57,958 bases of DNA from Ruminococcaceae bacterium UBA2857 (lineage in GTDB: Bacteria; Bacillota; Clostridia; Oscillospirales; Acutalibacteraceae), in NCBI GenBank assembly GCA_002350705.1, contig DEFH01000044.1, positions 4,024-61,981 on the forward strand, in the 5' to 3' direction. Shown in pieces: positions 42,473 to 51,077 of the stretch. The stretch's first letter is position 1. Each line of letters starts with the position of its first letter. Under the pieces are notes generated by a model. The model was given only the letters and a program-made list of their open reading frames with translations. It did no database searches and was not told the origin of the DNA. Position numbers and translations under genes: made by a program.

Positions 42473-44498
42473 TATTTCCGTTCTTCTGGCAGGCAATCCC
42501 AATGTCGGAAAAAGCACCGTTTTCAATGCCCTTACAGGGCTGAAACAACACACAGGCAACTGGACAGGAAAAACTGTTGCAGCAGCTGTCGGAACTTTTC
42601 AGTTCCATCAGTGTCAGTTTGTATTGACGGATCTGCCGGGTACATATTCGTTAAATGCAGGCTCTCCCGATGAAATCGCTGCTCAGAATTCCATTATGCT
42701 GGACAATCCCGATTGTGTAATCATTGTGGCAGATGCCTGCTGTCTGGAGAGAAATCTTCATCTTGTCCTGCAAATTCTTGAAATCACTCACAAAGCGGTT
42801 CTTTGTCTGAACCTGATGGATGAAGCCCGAAAAAAACAAATTCAAATTGATATTTCCCGACTGTCCCAATTACTCGGAATTCCTGTCATTCCCACTGCCG
42901 CACGTTCCATGCAGGGCATTGACCGACTGATTCAAACAACTTATCGTGTCTCTGACGGACAAATTCCAACCCACGCTTTTTCCGTCCGCTATGATTCCCG
43001 TATCGAAAATACTGCCAATATGATTGCCGATATTCTCCCTCTCGACAGGCACAGAAAAAGATTTCTTTCTTTGCGGCTGCTGGATTCCTCTCAGCGAGAG
43101 AATATTCTTGAACAGTTTGATATTCCGCTTTCCAAGGAATTGCGGGAGGCTTTGGAGCGTGCCGATAAAGAAACCGCCTCTTTTCCTGTGCGTGATTCTG
43201 TTTTTCAGACCATTGTATCATGCAGTGAGGCAATTTATCAGCAGTGCGTTTCTGTCGGCAATCCCTGTTATGCGGAACGTGACCGCAGAATTGACAGAAT
43301 ACTCACTTCCAAAATAACAGGGATTCCCGTTATGCTGCTGCTGTTTGCACTGATTTTTTATATCACTGTTTCCGCAGCCAATTATCCTTCCGAATGGCTC
43401 TCACAAGGCTTTGCTTTTCTTTATCATCTGCTTAGTGCCGTTCCCCTGCCCGATTGGTGGAAAGGGCTTTTATTGGATGGTGTTTTCTCCACAGTGGCAA
43501 GCGTGGTATCCGTCATGCTGCCGCCAATGGCAATTTTTTTTCCTTTATTCACACTGTTAGAGGATTTTGGTTATCTGCCGAGAGTCGCTTTCAATCTGGA
43601 CAGACCGTTTTGCTGTGCAGGTTCCAACGGTAAAAATGCTCTTACGATGTTAATGGGATTTGGCTGTAATGCCTGCGGTGTTACGGGCTGCCGCATCATC
43701 TCTTCCCCAAAGCAAAGAACCCTTGCGATTCTGACCAACAATTTTTCTCCTTGTAACGGACGGTTTCCTACGCTGATTGCTGTTATCTCCATCTTTCTGA
43801 CAGGCACTCTCCACGAATCTGTACAGTCCGTTGTGAGTGCCCTCATACTGACAGGCGTGATTCTGCTGAGTATCGTCATATCTTTGACCGTTTCCAAACT
43901 GCTTTCCCTGACGCTTTTCAAAGGCAGTTCCGATACCTTTACACTGGAGCTGCCGCCTTTCCGAAAACCTCAGATAATCAAAATTATCACCCGTTCCTTG
44001 CTGGACAGGACTGTTTTTATTCTGGGACGTGCTGTAATAGCGGCTGCTCCGGCAGGGGCACTCATCTGGCTGCTTGCCAATACAGACTGTCACGGTCAGT
44101 CTTTGATACAGCTTTGCACACAATTTATCAACCCCTTTGCACACTTCATAGGTCTTGACGGTGTGATACTGTTGGCTTTTCTATTGGGATTCCCCGCCAA
44201 TGAAATCGTACTGCCGATAGCCGTTATGATCTACTCCTCTCAAAACGTCATGACGGATTATGACAGCATTTCACAATTAGGCACTATCCTCACCGCAAAC
44301 GGCTGGACAATGACCACTGCTGTCTGTATGCTTCTCTTTACGGTCATGCATTTTCCCTGTGCCACGGCCTGTATTACCATTTATAAAGAAACCAAAAATC
44401 TGAAATATACACTCCTTGCTTTTATCATTCCCACGATTTGCGGTATTTTTTGCTGTACACTTGTCAATATTATCAGTATCATATTCACACAAGTCTGA
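42456..44498 (+). CDS. feoB: Ferrous iron transporter FeoB
   Basis: A 680-residue membrane transporter with an N-terminal G domain (GNPNVGKST, DLPGTYSL, NLMDEA) and a helical spacer. The membrane part has the Gate motifs GFGCNACGVTGCRII and NNFSPCNGRFPTL, with about eight helices. There is no start ATG: GTG at 42456 and TTG at 42465 both lie within the end of feoA; GTG is chosen but not certain. The G4 motif is NLMD, as in other FeoB proteins. No feoC follows. Expression presumably rises when iron is scarce. Confidence 0.93.
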   Translation: MKVLRNISVLLAGNPNVGKSTVFNALTGLKQHTGNWTGKTVAAAVGTFQFHQCQFVLTDLPGTYSLNAGSPDEIAAQNSIMLDNPDCVIIVADACCLERNLHLVLQILEITHKAVLCLNLMDEARKKQIQIDISRLSQLLGIPVIPTAARSMQGIDRLIQTTYRVSDGQIPTHAFSVRYDSRIENTANMIADILPLDRHRKRFLSLRLLDSSQRENILEQFDIPLSKELREALERADKETASFPVRDSVFQTIVSCSEAIYQQCVSVGNPCYAERDRRIDRILTSKITGIPVMLLLFALIFYITVSAANYPSEWLSQGFAFLYHLLSAVPLPDWWKGLLLDGVFSTVASVVSVMLPPMAIFFPLFTLLEDFGYLPRVAFNLDRPFCCAGSNGKNALTMLMGFGCNACGVTGCRIISSPKQRTLAILTNNFSPCNGRFPTLIAVISIFLTGTLHESVQSVVSALILTGVILLSIVISLTVSKLLSLTLFKGSSDTFTLELPPFRKPQIIKIITRSLLDRTVFILGRAVIAAAPAGALIWLLANTDCHGQSLIQLCTQFINPFAHFIGLDGVILLAFLLGFPANEIVLPIAVMIYSSQNVMTDYDSISQLGTILTANGWTMTTAVCMLLFTVMHFPCATACITIYKETKNLKYTLLAFIIPTICGIFCCTLVNIISIIFTQV

Positions 44499-44508
44499 AA
44501 TTTTCTCA

Positions 44509-44537
44509 TTGACTTACAGGGAATTTTTGTATAAAAT
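44509..44537 (+). promoter_or_regulatory. Promoter of the VanY-type lipoprotein gene
   Basis: TTGACT (44509-44514), a 17-base spacer and TAAAAT (44532-44537), starting 10 bases after the feoB stop. There is no terminator visible between feoB and this promoter. Confidence 0.7.
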
Positions 44538-44572
44538 GATAGTTAAGTTATATTTTTTGAGTGGAGGACGTT

Positions 44573-45976
44573 ATGAAAAAATTATTTCCTATACTGCTGT
44601 GCTTTTGTACAGCTATCCTGTTGTGCTCCTGTTCCGGCGAAAATACCGCATCTGTTCCCGACAGCAGTTCCGTCAGCTTTCCGGTGCAAACCTCTGACGA
44701 TGTCATCCCTGTCAAAACAGACGTTTCCGATTTTCCGCAACGCTCCCAAGTGTCTGAAATTTCGGAACCATCAGAAGTTTCCGAAACGGAGGAGGAAAAA
44801 AGCTCCGAAATATCTGACGTTTCCGAAACGGAGGAAGAAAGTTCCGAAGAATCCGAAATGTCCGAAAGTTCCAATCCTTCCGAAACTTCCGAGGATTTCT
44901 TGCTCCATGCAGAGGACTGCACCGTCTATGCGGATGACCTTGTCTATACAGGAGAAATACTTGTTCCCGACATTTCCGTCTTTTATGATGACGAAATGCT
45001 GATTGAAAACGAGGATTATACCCTGACTGTTGACAAAGATGTTATGGAAATCGGTGTTTATCAAGTCAAAATTCTGATGCAGGGTGATTTTCAGGGAGAA
45101 ATATCCGCTGACTTTTCTGTGCTGCCGCCAACACCGGAATTTACAGAAATATCCGAATCATCTTTAATATGGGATGACCTTTCTCCGACTGCGGAAGGCT
45201 ATGAAATTATGTATTCCAAGGACATAAGTTTCCCCGACAACGACACCTATACTGTCGAAACATCGAAAAACAGCCTTTCTTTTGAGGAAATTCCGCACAG
45301 TTCCGTTTATTATTTCAAAGTAAGAGCCTTTTGCACTGTCGGACAAACAAAAATATATTCCTTTGAAAGTTTTGTCTGGGAAATGACATGGGATGCAGAA
45401 GAATCCGACGAACCGTCCGAACAATCCGAACTATCTGAACTATCCGAAACCCCTGACGGTGTTACTTATATCGACGGTGTGCTGATCGTCAATAAAACGT
45501 ACGGACTGCCCGAAGATTACGGTGACGGACTGGACAGCACTGCATTGCAGGCTTTTGAAACAATGGCGGAAGATGCCGCTCTGGACGGTATCGAACTCTA
45601 TATCGTTTCGGGTTTCAGAAGCTACTTCACACAAGCCGTTGCCTATGAAAATTTCTGCTACAGCAGAGGACAGGAAGAGGCTGACAGAATTTCCGCACGT
45701 CCCGGACATTCCGAACATCAGACGGGACTCGCTATGGACATCAACAGCACTTCCCTTTCGTTTGAGGGCACTCCCGAAGCCGAATGGCTGGCGGAGCATT
45801 GCAGTGAGTACGGCTTTGTCATACGCTATCCCAAAGACAAAGAGGATATTACAGGCTATATCTATGAACCGTGGCATCTCCGCTATCTTGGCAAAGATTT
45901 GGCAGAATATCTCACCGAAAACAATCTCACGTTAGAAGAATATTTCGGCATCACTTCCGTGTATACCGAATCATAA
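44573..45976 (+). CDS. VanY-type D-alanyl-D-alanine carboxypeptidase lipoprotein
   Basis: A 467-residue lipoprotein (signal MKKLFPILLCF..LLCSC, lipid Cys20). A Ser/Glu-rich stretch with many SE and SExSE repeats runs from about 45 to 110. A beta domain with Fn3-like features (about 110-270), a second short SE-rich linker (EQSELSELSETP), and a C-terminal VanY domain follow. The VanY zinc site is GFRSYFTQ, then ARPGHSEHQTGLAMDIN and EPWHLRYLG, with His, Asp and Glu/His ligands present. It should trim terminal D-Ala from peptidoglycan stems outside the cell. The ATG at 44573 has GGAGG upstream. There is no VanR/S pair, so a link to glycopeptide resistance is not supported. Confidence 0.9.
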   Translation: MKKLFPILLCFCTAILLCSCSGENTASVPDSSSVSFPVQTSDDVIPVKTDVSDFPQRSQVSEISEPSEVSETEEEKSSEISDVSETEEESSEESEMSESSNPSETSEDFLLHAEDCTVYADDLVYTGEILVPDISVFYDDEMLIENEDYTLTVDKDVMEIGVYQVKILMQGDFQGEISADFSVLPPTPEFTEISESSLIWDDLSPTAEGYEIMYSKDISFPDNDTYTVETSKNSLSFEEIPHSSVYYFKVRAFCTVGQTKIYSFESFVWEMTWDAEESDEPSEQSELSELSETPDGVTYIDGVLIVNKTYGLPEDYGDGLDSTALQAFETMAEDAALDGIELYIVSGFRSYFTQAVAYENFCYSRGQEEADRISARPGHSEHQTGLAMDINSTSLSFEGTPEAEWLAEHCSEYGFVIRYPKDKEDITGYIYEPWHLRYLGKDLAEYLTENNLTLEEYFGITSVYTES

Positions 45977-45978
45977 AC

Positions 45979-46890
45979 TTATTCAGAAAAAAAAAGACTC
46001 TCCTGTTTGCCGTCATAGCCGATTTCCGTATTGGGAAATATGCTTTTGACGGCATTTTCATATTCCATAGGCTCCGTCAGGGACGGGCTGTAATGCGTCA
46101 GCCACAATTTTTTGACTCCTGCCGCTTTTGCCAGTTCTCCTGCCTCTGAAAACAAGCTGTGTCCGGTTTCTATGGCACGAGGAAGCTTTTCATTATCTCC
46201 GAACATTCCCTCATAAATTAATAGATCGGCATTTTTGGCATGGGCAATAATATTTTCGGTAGGACGGGTATCTGTACAGTAGGTGATTTTTAATCCTTTT
46301 CGCTGTGCTCCCAGAACCATGCTTGATTGATATTCCACTCCCTCATACAGTACTTTTTTCTGCTTTTGCAGCTGTCCCCAGATTTTCATCGGAACATGAT
46401 GTTTCTTTGCCTTTTCGATGTCAAATTTTCCTGCTCTGTGCAGTTTGAGATTATAGCCAAGACAGGGAATTCCATGTTCTGCCTGAAACGGTGTGATTTT
46501 GATGTCACCGAAAACCAATTCCTGTATATCTGACGGATATTCCAGCAGCCGCAGTCCGAACGGCAGACCCGGGGCAATCACACACAAACTCTGCACTACT
46601 CTTTTCAAGCCCACAGGGCCGATAATCGTAACAGGCTCGCATCTGCCCTCGTTGCTCATCGAAAGCAAAAAGCCCGGCAAGCCTGAAATATGGTCCGCAT
46701 GAAAATGCGTGATACAAAGGATGTCTATCGGTTTGAATTTATTTTCCGACTGTTTCAGGGCAATCTGTGTACCCTCTCCGCAGTCGAACAAAACGGAATG
46801 TCCCATGTATTTCACCAGACATGACGACAGCCATCTGTTTTTTAACGGCATCGTGCCGCCTGTTCCCAAAAGTATGACATCAAGCATCAT
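45979..46890 (-). CDS. rnz: Ribonuclease Z
   Basis: Zinc phosphodiesterase that removes 3' trailers from tRNA precursors. It opens with MLDVILLGTGGTMPLKNR, followed by the metal motif THFHADHISGLPG, a later Asp in YCTDTRPT, and HYSPS near the C-terminus. At about 303 residues it is the usual size. ATGs at 46890 and 46887 are both near GAGGGG. It overlaps rnmV by 11 bases; its stop lies 2 bases from that of the convergent VanY gene, with no terminator visible. Confidence 0.95.
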   Translation of the reverse strand: MMLDVILLGTGGTMPLKNRWLSSCLVKYMGHSVLFDCGEGTQIALKQSENKFKPIDILCITHFHADHISGLPGFLLSMSNEGRCEPVTIIGPVGLKRVVQSLCVIAPGLPFGLRLLEYPSDIQELVFGDIKITPFQAEHGIPCLGYNLKLHRAGKFDIEKAKKHHVPMKIWGQLQKQKKVLYEGVEYQSSMVLGAQRKGLKITYCTDTRPTENIIAHAKNADLLIYEGMFGDNEKLPRAIETGHSLFSEAGELAKAAGVKKLWLTHYSPSLTEPMEYENAVKSIFPNTEIGYDGKQESLFFSE

Positions 46891-47494
46891 TTTTCCCCTC
46901 TCCGAAAATATTTTCGCATAATTTCTCAAATTCCTGTTTTGTCATAGTACAGTTGAGTATCTCCAGCAAGGCATTGGAAGTCAGATTTTCAGGCAAATGC
47001 ATGGCTTTTTTTAATTTCTCACGATTCTGTGAAGCATTCGGTGTGCCTGTCAGACCATGCTCATATAAATCCGCCTTGGCAATATCTTTGGCGGCTTTCA
47101 CATAGCCCTCGCTCAGTTCACACTCTGCCCCCGACATGGCAATCGCCCGGGAAAGAATTTCTTCCGAAATGCCCTCTACTCCAAGTTTTCCCTCTTTGGA
47201 AGGCTTATCCTTGCGTTTCTCCTTGCCGAAAATATCCGGAATATAAGCGTGCTTGATTTTATCGGACGGAACGGCTCCCCTGAGAAAATTCCGTATCACG
47301 AACCCTGCCCCGTCACTGTCCGTTAAAACAAGAATCCCTCTTGTCTGTGCCAGATGACGAATCAAAACTTGTTTTTCCTTGTTTTTGAACACGCCAAAGC
47401 CGTCTGTTGTCACAATCAGTCCGTCTATAAAATTTGACAGTCTGATTTTATCATATTTTCCCTCTACAATGACTGCCTCTTTGATTTTTATCAT
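46880..47494 (-). CDS. rnmV: Ribonuclease M5 (Toprim/DUF4093)
   Basis: Matures 5S rRNA in Firmicutes. The 204-residue protein begins with a Toprim domain (AVIVEGKYDKIRL; GILVLTDSDGAG with catalytic acids) followed by a C-terminal DUF4093 part that binds the substrate. The start at 47494 overlaps holA by 4 bases (ATGA). It sits with rnz, which matures tRNA, so the two RNA-processing genes are translationally coupled. Confidence 0.92.
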   Translation of the reverse strand: MIKIKEAVIVEGKYDKIRLSNFIDGLIVTTDGFGVFKNKEKQVLIRHLAQTRGILVLTDSDGAGFVIRNFLRGAVPSDKIKHAYIPDIFGKEKRKDKPSKEGKLGVEGISEEILSRAIAMSGAECELSEGYVKAAKDIAKADLYEHGLTGTPNASQNREKLKKAMHLPENLTSNALLEILNCTMTKQEFEKLCENIFGEGKNDA

Positions 47495-48537
47495 AAATCC
47501 TCCCGCACCGCAAGCATCAATCGGGTGATCAGCGTTTCCAGCAAAATCCGTGATTCTGCCCTTGTACTTTTCATTTTGATATCCGTCTGCAAAAGAATAT
47601 CCAGTGCATTTCTGAGGGCGGCTGTGGAATATTTTTTGGCATTGGCATTGGCTCTTTTCAAGATAAAGTCACGTTTGCCATACTTGAAATCCGCTGCCGC
47701 TTCCGTGACTGTCTTTCCGCTTTCGCTCGCTGTCCTCATCCGATACATATCAATATACACCGAACCCAATGCCGACAAAATGATTTCGGGCTTTTCATTC
47801 TGCTCAAACAGTTGCCCCAACTGCTGATACGCTCCCCTGAAATCTCCCTGCATCATACAGTCGGACAAGGCAAATATCTTTGTTTCCGTATTTTTCACAC
47901 AAAGTGCTTCTATCATTTCCTTGGTGATTTCCGCACCGTTGGCATAAGCAGTCAGCTTGTGCAGTTCGTTTCTCAGCAGTGTCATATCCGTTCCGCACAT
48001 GGAAACAATTTGGGAAGCATTGACAGGTGTCAGTGTACAGCCTGCCTTTTCTGCCCACGTCATCAGTTGTTTTTCAAGGGCAATATCTCCCTTTTTCAGA
48101 AACTCGGCAACAATGCCTGCTTTTTCTGCCGTACCGGCAAAGCGTTTCAGTTTGCCGTTTTTTTTGCTGTCGCTTACAAGTGTCGGCATGGAAAATATCA
48201 ATACCGTACTCGGTGAAATATCCCTGCAGTAGTTATCAAGCTCTTTGAAATCGCTCTCGGATAAACCGTCTATATCATAATCCGTCACCAGTACACATTT
48301 ATACGGTGAAAATATCGGTATCTGCTCACACGCCGAACAAATTTCCTCCAGAGAGGCTCCGCTTCCCAGTTTCAGATAATCCATGGTATTGGTTTTCTTG
48401 CCCGTGATTTTGTTCACCAGTGTATTGGTATAATGCTTTACCAAATATTTTTCATCACCGTACAGAAGATAGATTCTCTTGAAATCTCCTTTGGTGATTT
48501 CCTTTTTAAAATCCTGTTCCGATGTCAGTTTAGCCAA
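47491..48537 (-). CDS. holA: DNA polymerase III delta subunit
   Basis: Clamp-loader subunit that opens the beta clamp. The 348-residue protein has RIYLLYGDEKYLVKHY at the N-terminus (usual start of HolA), LVTDYDIDGL, a weak AAA-like fold and the C-terminal helical bundle (ALRNALDILLQTDIKMKSTRAESRILLETLI). Overlaps comEC by 13 bases and rnmV by 4. HolA beside comEC is a common order in Firmicutes. Confidence 0.93.
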   Translation of the reverse strand: MAKLTSEQDFKKEITKGDFKRIYLLYGDEKYLVKHYTNTLVNKITGKKTNTMDYLKLGSGASLEEICSACEQIPIFSPYKCVLVTDYDIDGLSESDFKELDNYCRDISPSTVLIFSMPTLVSDSKKNGKLKRFAGTAEKAGIVAEFLKKGDIALEKQLMTWAEKAGCTLTPVNASQIVSMCGTDMTLLRNELHKLTAYANGAEITKEMIEALCVKNTETKIFALSDCMMQGDFRGAYQQLGQLFEQNEKPEIILSALGSVYIDMYRMRTASESGKTVTEAAADFKYGKRDFILKRANANAKKYSTAALRNALDILLQTDIKMKSTRAESRILLETLITRLMLAVREDL

Positions 48538-50699
48538 CCATTTTCCCTCCTGACGTGTGTTTGTCCTCTGCGGTACACTCTGACAGAAATATTGCCTTGT
48601 CCTGCCGTTGCATACACTGTTGTGTAATCGCCCTGTGCCATTTCTTCATATTGTGAAAGATGCTCATACTCATCCGACAGTATCAGTATTTCCGCACTCA
48701 ACACATGCGTATTGCTGACCGGTCCGTTCACGATCAGTATATCTGTGTCATGCCAGCTTTCCGGAAGTTTTTCACAATCCGTCTTTCCCTCGACCGCCAG
48801 AATTCTCAGACCTCTGCATTTTGCATACACCGCCATACAGTTCTTTTCTTTCACCGTCTGTATTCTGATGTCATCAATACAGACAATACTGCTGTCGGTT
48901 TTGTCGCCGGCTTTCGACAAAAAATATTTGACATTCTCCGTATAATCCTTTTCGTCATATACCTGCACCGTTTCAATCCGGTAATCTCTCAGTATCTGCC
49001 CCGCATAAGCTGTACAGGCATTTTTATCGTCAAGCAGCAGCATATAAGCAATTTGTTTTGTACAGGAATCCTCCAGGTATTCATTCAAAGCATGAGCTTT
49101 ATAGTAACTTCCTCCGCTTGACAGAAGATATGTTCTGTTCTCACAGTTCACAATACAGGAAATACCGTTTCCGACATCCAGCACTGATATTTTTACGCTG
49201 TCGCTTTTCAGAAAAGTGTCTCCCACCGAACACACCAGAAACGATATGACAGTAAACAAAGCATAATATTTCACGACTTCTTTCCTGCATCGGAACAGCA
49301 GCACTGCCAATCCCGTGATTACCGCTGCCATTATCCAGTACGGCACAAATTCCTGTGCCGTCACAATCACCGAAAACGGCAACTCCGCCACTGCTTTTGC
49401 CGTATACAGCACATAATCCGACAAAAGCCATGCCGTCCATACCAATGGCAATAATCCTGTCAGCAGCATAAATACTGCCGTATAAATCAATGCCGACACT
49501 GCAAAGCTGACCAATACATTCGTGACAACCGCATAAATTGCTATCTGCCTGAAATACACGACACATATCGGCATAATGAACAGACAGGCTGACAGTGATG
49601 CCGAAAATATCTGCACGATGGCTTTTATTGGCTTTTGCAGTCTGTCTGTGCGGATTCTTTCCATGAGGAAAGCCGTAATTGCGGGGCTTAACAGCAATAT
49701 TCCCAGTGTGGCACTGAACGACATCATAAAGCTGACATCTGCCACCGCATACGGGTTCATAACACATATTATCATCCCCGACAAGCCCAGAATATTCAGT
49801 GAATCCGATTCCCGTAAAATCACCATGCCTGTCAGCACAAATATCTGCATGATACCCGCACGCATCACGGGCGTTGAAAATCCTGTCACCGCCATATACA
49901 AAAACACAAACACAATACATAGTGCTGCCGCCGGTCTTTTATTTTTCCGAAACACCAGACGGAACAAGCCAAGCATTAACTGTGTCAGCACTGCAAGATG
50001 ATACCCCGATACCACGATAATATGAGAAATGCCTGCCTGACGGAAATGTTCTTTGTCATCCGCCTGCACATGATATTTATCTCCTGTCATTAAGGCGGTC
50101 ACAAAGCCTGCCTCTCTTTCGGGAAGCAATTCGCCGATTCTGTCCGTCAGAGATTTTCTTGCCATCAAAGCATAGTAATACAGCGGCTTTTCCTCATTTT
50201 TCACAACAGCTTTCTTTTTCAGCGGATCAATACTGCCGCAAGCCATGATTCCTTTGGAAATATTGTATAATTCCCGGGAAGGCTCTGTTTCCGCATAAAA
50301 TCTGACGGTTGCTGTCAGGGTATCATACGGTTCCATCTTGATTTTGTAGCGTGACGATACCAGAATCGTGCGGCTGTCCGTTTGCAGACGATAATAATAT
50401 CTGTCGTTCTGCTGATACGGCAATTCACACAAAACTCCCGTAATTTCCGTTTCCTGCCCTTGCAGCTTAGCCGACGGCAAAACGTATGCATTGGTATAGC
50501 CCCACAGCATTCCCACTGCCGCCATTCCCGACAGACATATCCATGCCATTTTTCTTAGTTTCTTTGAAAAAACGGTTATTCCAAAGCCCCCGAGAAAAAC
50601 GGCACACAATATTCCGAAACTTCCCCTTCCCAAAAGCAAAGCGACCGCCAGTGCAGCAATACAGCAAAAACCTATGACTGCAAGTGGTCGCTTCATCAT
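48525..50699 (-). CDS. comEC: ComEC/Rec2 competence channel with degenerate lactamase-like domain
   Basis: A 724-residue polytopic protein that would move single-stranded DNA across the membrane. It has an N-terminal DUF4131-like segment with two helices, the Competence core (about 200-480, with FRQAGISHIIVVSGYHLAVL and TGFSTPVMRAGIMQIFVL), and a C-terminal domain (498-724) in the position of the metallo-lactamase-like nuclease. In that domain the usual DVGQGD reads DVGNGI, LIDGG reads LLSSGG, and SHxDxDH is replaced by LLDDKNACTAYAG. All metal ligands are therefore gone. GGAGG lies 9 bases before ATG 50699. No other competence gene is in the window. Confidence 0.92.
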   Translation of the reverse strand: MMKRPLAVIGFCCIAALAVALLLGRGSFGILCAVFLGGFGITVFSKKLRKMAWICLSGMAAVGMLWGYTNAYVLPSAKLQGQETEITGVLCELPYQQNDRYYYRLQTDSRTILVSSRYKIKMEPYDTLTATVRFYAETEPSRELYNISKGIMACGSIDPLKKKAVVKNEEKPLYYYALMARKSLTDRIGELLPEREAGFVTALMTGDKYHVQADDKEHFRQAGISHIIVVSGYHLAVLTQLMLGLFRLVFRKNKRPAAALCIVFVFLYMAVTGFSTPVMRAGIMQIFVLTGMVILRESDSLNILGLSGMIICVMNPYAVADVSFMMSFSATLGILLLSPAITAFLMERIRTDRLQKPIKAIVQIFSASLSACLFIMPICVVYFRQIAIYAVVTNVLVSFAVSALIYTAVFMLLTGLLPLVWTAWLLSDYVLYTAKAVAELPFSVIVTAQEFVPYWIMAAVITGLAVLLFRCRKEVVKYYALFTVISFLVCSVGDTFLKSDSVKISVLDVGNGISCIVNCENRTYLLSSGGSYYKAHALNEYLEDSCTKQIAYMLLLDDKNACTAYAGQILRDYRIETVQVYDEKDYTENVKYFLSKAGDKTDSSIVCIDDIRIQTVKEKNCMAVYAKCRGLRILAVEGKTDCEKLPESWHDTDILIVNGPVSNTHVLSAEILILSDEYEHLSQYEEMAQGDYTTVYATAGQGNISVRVYRRGQTHVRRENGWLN

Positions 50700-50714
50700 G
50701 GGATCATACCTCCG

Positions 50715-51056
50715 TCAGCACATTTCTACTCTGAGTTTCTTGCCGCCCAGCAGATGAAAATGCAAATGAAACACTGTTTGACCTGCATCCGCTCCGCAGT
50801 TGGTAATGACACGATAGCCGTTTTCCGCTATGCCAAGTTCTTTGGCAAGTTTTGCGGCTACTTCATAAATGTGTGCAATCACAGCACTGTTTTCGGATGT
50901 CACCTCGTTGACGGATGCAATGTGCACTTTCGGTACAATCAAAACATGAACCGGTGCCATTGGTGCAATGTCATAAAACGCATACACCTGCTCATCCTCG
51001 TAAACTTTCTTGGACGGTATTTCACCGCTGATGATTTTGCAAAACAAACAATCCAT
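50715..51056 (-). CDS. HIT-family hydrolase
   Basis: A 113-residue histidine-triad protein beginning MDCLFCKIISGEIPSKKVYED, with the active-site HLHFHLLGG near residue 99-107. The family hydrolyses purine nucleoside phosphoramidates and related adducts. The ATG at 51056 lies 10 bases after AAGGAG; a TTG at 51062 is possible. It lies between recN and comEC in the same direction with short gaps. Confidence 0.95.
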   Translation of the reverse strand: MDCLFCKIISGEIPSKKVYEDEQVYAFYDIAPMAPVHVLIVPKVHIASVNEVTSENSAVIAHIYEVAAKLAKELGIAENGYRVITNCGADAGQTVFHLHFHLLGGKKLRVEMC

Positions 51057-51077
51057 TTTCAAAAATCTCCTTTTTAT

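Noticed and set aside
44573..45976. A glycopeptide-resistance role for the VanY-type protein
   Set aside because: No vanR, vanS, vanH, vanA or vanX is nearby; VanY-domain carboxypeptidases are common housekeeping enzymes in Firmicutes.
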